A DNA stretch of 64,000 nt. Origin: Spisula solida. Lineage: Eukaryota > Mollusca > Bivalvia > Venerida > Mactridae. Location of the stretch: contig OX365948.1 in assembly GCA_947247005.1 (NCBI GenBank), positions 7,936,001 through 8,000,000 on the forward strand, read 5' to 3'. Under the pieces are notes generated by a model. The model searched no databases, was not told the DNA's origin, and saw only the letters and a program-made list of their open reading frames with translations. The position numbers and the translations under genes are program-made. Below are positions 60,758 to 64,000 of the stretch, piece by piece (position 1 is the first letter of the stretch; the number at the start of each line of letters is the position of its first letter).

Positions 60758-60957
60758 CAAAATGTTTTAAACCAAAATAAACACAAACTCAAAGACGCAG
60801 AATTATTGACATAGTAAATACTTTGTCTATATATAACACGTGCGTTTTTGAGTTTGTGGTTCGATTATTTTGGTTTAAACTTATTTTGATATAATATAAC
60901 CACAGTTTGGTGTTCTGGTGCCAGTGCACAGAGGTTTCTTTCTTTGTGGTTGAATTA
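60697..60957. repeat. Foldback overlapping the end of the lipocalin exon
   Basis: Left arm 60697-60800 and right arm 60843-60957 are diverged inverses. Shared blocks are cactggcgcca/tggtgccagtg, gttttaaaccaaaata/tattttggtttaaac and acaaactcaaagacgca/tgcgtttttgagtttgt. The left arm contributes the last codons, the stop and the polyadenylation signal of the lipocalin exon. Confidence 0.75.
60776..60781 (+). promoter_or_regulatory. Polyadenylation signal (AATAAA)
   Basis: A canonical hexamer 19 bases after the lipocalin stop codon, supporting 60450-60757 as the last exon. Confidence 0.55.
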
Positions 60958-60959
60958 AT

Positions 60960-62305
60960 CATTACAACACGCCATACCACGTGATGATAATTATTATACT
61001 ACGTGATTATAACAACGTCACCTGACACTTCAAAATGGTGAAGAATTCCTAAAATATAGTTACTGCGCCTTGCTTCATTTACGAAACATACTGTTATTCT
61101 CTCATACCATCGTTGTGATGGCTACGATCAAGAATAAGTCTCGATTGATCAATGAAAATTGCCAACAATGAGCCACCATCGACCTAAAATCAATAAGAAT
61201 AAATCAGCGATAACAATGGGTTCCAGTAACAAATGTGCGAAATAGATATGGTTAAATGTTCTTTACTAGGTCAGTGTAGCAATACCACGTGACATTTGGC
61301 TACAGTTCCAAGAAACATTGCGTAAACATTGGAAAATAAAATAGCCATAATTATTTTATTTCTTCATCGATTTCAATAAAATATACGCCACGCTAAGGGG
61401 GAAATCATTTGCTTTCCATGAAATACAAGACAAATTTGTGATGCAATGCATCAAAGTAGCCGCAATTTTGTGGTTTACATGGCATGAATACTGTTATATC
61501 AAGCAACGGTGTTATAAATTATTCTAAACGACTGAAATCTCTAACGTTTCATTCAGATAGAATGAAATTGAGCGGGAAATATTCCAATATACACAGGTAT
61601 TTGACATTATAAACTGGGAGTCACTGAAAAGTTACCACTTATATATATCTCTGTATTTTGTATACAATATGACCTATCGGTACAAAAGTTTTCTAGTGTG
61701 TGCATCTGAATATTGTTAAAGTTGTGACTTCTCAGTAAGGTCAAAACATAGTTGTGTTAGGCTTTTAACACAGTGTAACGTGAATTTTAAATATAAGAGT
61801 CAATTGATAGGATGGTACCTAACTTTTCATTGAGTATAAGTAACGGTATTGTATAACAGATCTAGATCTTTTAATTTCTACTTATTGTTTAACAGCAATT
61901 TCGTTTACAAATGCATTTCTATATGGATGAGCAAAACGTTCTTATATACACATGCTGCACGATATGAAGTAAAAACACGTAAATACATGTAGCATGCAAC
62001 CCTCGCATATATACAATTACAAGCACATTATAAATCACTGAAACATTATTATGTGACCATTCTAAATAGCTTACTGGTATTGGAAACTAGTCATCATTCA
62101 TTTGACCAATTGGATGTGCAGTGTTGCAATGTCACCAGATTATTAACATAATTCAAAATAAATTTGAAGTACTTGATAGTTCCACATATTTATTGGATTA
62201 AAGTAAATGTAGAATACAATGAATCGGTAAAACCGAATTATGCTTCCCGAAGCAAGTGTTTGTCCCAAAATTGGAAATAACTTATTACAGATACAGGTAA
62301 AAAAA
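60960..62305. other. No gene recognised
   Basis: AT-rich DNA with no supported frame or repeat. Confidence 0.4.
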
Positions 62306-62309
62306 GAAA

Positions 62310-63230
62310 ATAATGTAGAATTTTGGTTCTTTGACACCGCACTTCCTCTACCATTATGTTGAGTTTCAATCAAATGCCACCAATACTGTTCAAGTGAGGG
62401 ACCTGCCAAGCATTAAATGTATGAAAAAGGGATATAATTAAAAAACAATAAAGGTGCACTTCTCCTGAATGAGATTAATTCACCTATAAAGTTTCAAATC
62501 AATACCTCCCATAATGAAGGAGTTATGACCTGGACAAGAAGTAAGTATAAAAGTACAAAAGGCCATAACTCCAAAAAATTACAATAAAGAGTTATGTTTC
62601 TTGTGCACCGCACTTCCTCTCAATGAGATCTATTCACATATGAAGTTTCAAATTGATATCTCTAATACTGTATGAGTTCTGGCCCAGAGAAGAATTAAGT
62701 ATAAAACATTACAAAGGGAAATAACTCAAAAATATATATTGTAGGGTTATGGTTCTTTCACACTGCACTTCCTATCAATTAGGTCTATTCACCTATGAAG
62801 TTTCAAATTGATATCTCTAATACTAATTAAGTTATGGCCCGGACAAGAATGAAGTATGAAAAAAATAGAAAGGGGAGTAACTCAAAAAATGTGCAATCAA
62901 GAGTTATGGTTCTTGTCCACTGCACTTCCCCTCAATGAGGTCTAGTCACCGATAAAGTTTCAAATTGATATCTCTAATACTGTTTAAGTTATGGCCCGGA
63001 CAAGAATGAAGTATGAAAAATTACAAAGGGGAATAACTAAAAACATATGCAATCAAGAGTTATGGTTCTTGTGCACTGCACTTCCCCTCAATGAGGTCTA
63101 TTCACCTAAGAATTTTCAAATTGATATCTCTAATACTCTTCAAGTTATGGCCCGGACAAAAGTGTGACGGATGGACAGACGGGCGGACAAAGCGGCGACT
63201 ATATGCTCACCCTTCGGGGAGCATAAAAAA
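62310..63230. mobile_element. Pearl/HINE-like non-autonomous element 3
   Basis: Five to six tandem units with a period of 154-157 bp: the cacttcc (or cacttct) landmark falls at 62457, 62611, 62766, 62923 and 63079. Each unit contains tatgaagtttcaaattgata, taagttatggcccggacaag and gagttatggttcttgtgcac. After the last unit comes gtgtgacggatggacagacg, then a terminal hairpin and an A run. The left boundary is approximate because the first unit is diverged. Confidence 0.75.
63202..63224. other. Terminal hairpin of element 3
   Basis: The sequence tatgctcaccc pairs with ggggagcata around ttc and is followed by aaaaaa. Confidence 0.8.
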
Positions 63231-63590
63231 TACACAATTAGGCCCTCCTGCATTTTAAATGCGGACTTGGGATTCGATGACGGTGCAGTTACATTGTACC
63301 TAGGGTTTTTCTACTTCACTCTCAGTCTCTGGGAGCTGAAAATATTGGCTGTCATTTTGAGGTATTTCAGCTCTACAGAGGTTAAATTTATAGCTATGCT
63401 CATTCAGGTTATTGTAAAAAGGTGAACAACAAATTAGGGCCTTTGGCAATCACTTATTAAATATGTTAAAAGCTAAACATGCATTTCTAAATTATTTAGC
63501 TCTCAATAAAGCAATTAAAAATTTTAAAAGGTACAACTTTAGGTCTATTTTCATTTTAATATTTTTTTCGAACTGACAAATATTCATTCT
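63231..63590. other. No gene recognised
   Basis: An 84-codon frame at 63171-63425 begins inside the mobile element and shows no domain. Confidence 0.4.
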
Positions 63591-64000
63591 TACTGACAAA
63601 TATTCATTCGGACTGACAACATTTTGACCGTCGTGTGGATAAGGAAAATTATTTGCTGAACTGTCGTGCGGATAAGGAAAATAATCGGCACAACCGACAT
63701 GCGGATAAGAAAATTAATCAGTATAATCATCGTGCAAATAAGGAAAATAATTTACGAGACTGTCGTGCGGATAAGGAAAACAATTCAATTATTGGCACAA
63801 CTGTCTTGCGCATCAGGAAAATAATTGGCATGACCATCATGCGCATAAGGAAAATAATTGGTACGACTGTCGTGCGGCGGATAATGAAAATAATTAGCAC
63901 GAGCATCATGCGCATAAGGAAAATATTTGGTACGACTGTCGTTCGGATAACCAAAGTAATCGGGACGACTGTCAGACGCATAAGGAAAATAATAATTGGC
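63591..64000. repeat. Minisatellite with units of about 33-36 bp, running off the window
   Basis: About twelve variant units of gactgtcgtgcggataagga followed by aaataattggcac. Variants alternate between gtcgtgcggataagg and atcatgcgcataagg. The 84-codon minus frame is translated repeat. The array is cut by the window end. Confidence 0.85.

Overview
The window looks like repeat-rich, AT-rich animal DNA, most likely from a bivalve mollusc. Three elements have an architecture I associate with bivalve genomes: internal tandem repeats, a GGACG-like or ACGC tract, then a short GC-rich hairpin. Two of them share a core period of about 156 bp. There are also tRNA-derived SINE-like sequences, non-LTR and LTR retrotransposon relics, MITE-like foldbacks and several minisatellites. 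No bacterial features, rRNA genes, intact tRNA genes or CRISPR arrays were seen. Nearly all short open frames are chance frames in AT-rich or repetitive DNA.

Layout. 1-11487 is a very large imperfect inverted repeat: the left arm runs from the window edge to about 3990, the right arm from about 5962 to 11487, with a spacer of about 2 kb. The arms are nearly identical in places but differ by several large insertions or deletions. 11.5-15.2 kb holds two foldbacks and otherwise nothing recognised. 15259-19311 is a 4.05-kb element with long minisatellite-built terminal inverted repeats, flanked by a 13-bp direct repeat and carrying a SINE. 19.4-36.5 kb is mostly unrecognised sequence with scattered tRNA-like pieces, a SINE, MITE-like foldbacks and the 3' end of a LINE. 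36.6-39.6 kb is a 30-bp satellite with higher-order structure that passes into a 76-bp array. 41.7-43.3 kb is a 53-bp minisatellite. 45.9-47.1, 55.3-56.9 and 62.3-63.2 kb hold the three pearl/HINE-like elements. 53.3-55.8 kb is an apparently perfect tandem duplication. 57.5-59.3 kb holds a decayed Gypsy-like gag next to a decayed LINE tail.

Only two host genes can be argued for, both on the + strand. The first is a candidate two-exon gene (41467-41603 joined to 47814-47937), with matching phase and good splice sites, predicting a protein of 87 residues with one membrane segment and no recognised family. The second is the last exon of an apolipoprotein D-like lipocalin (60450-60757), followed closely by a polyadenylation signal. 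Its upstream exons were not found. The two genes show no evident functional link. All calls were made by eye, without alignments or database searches.
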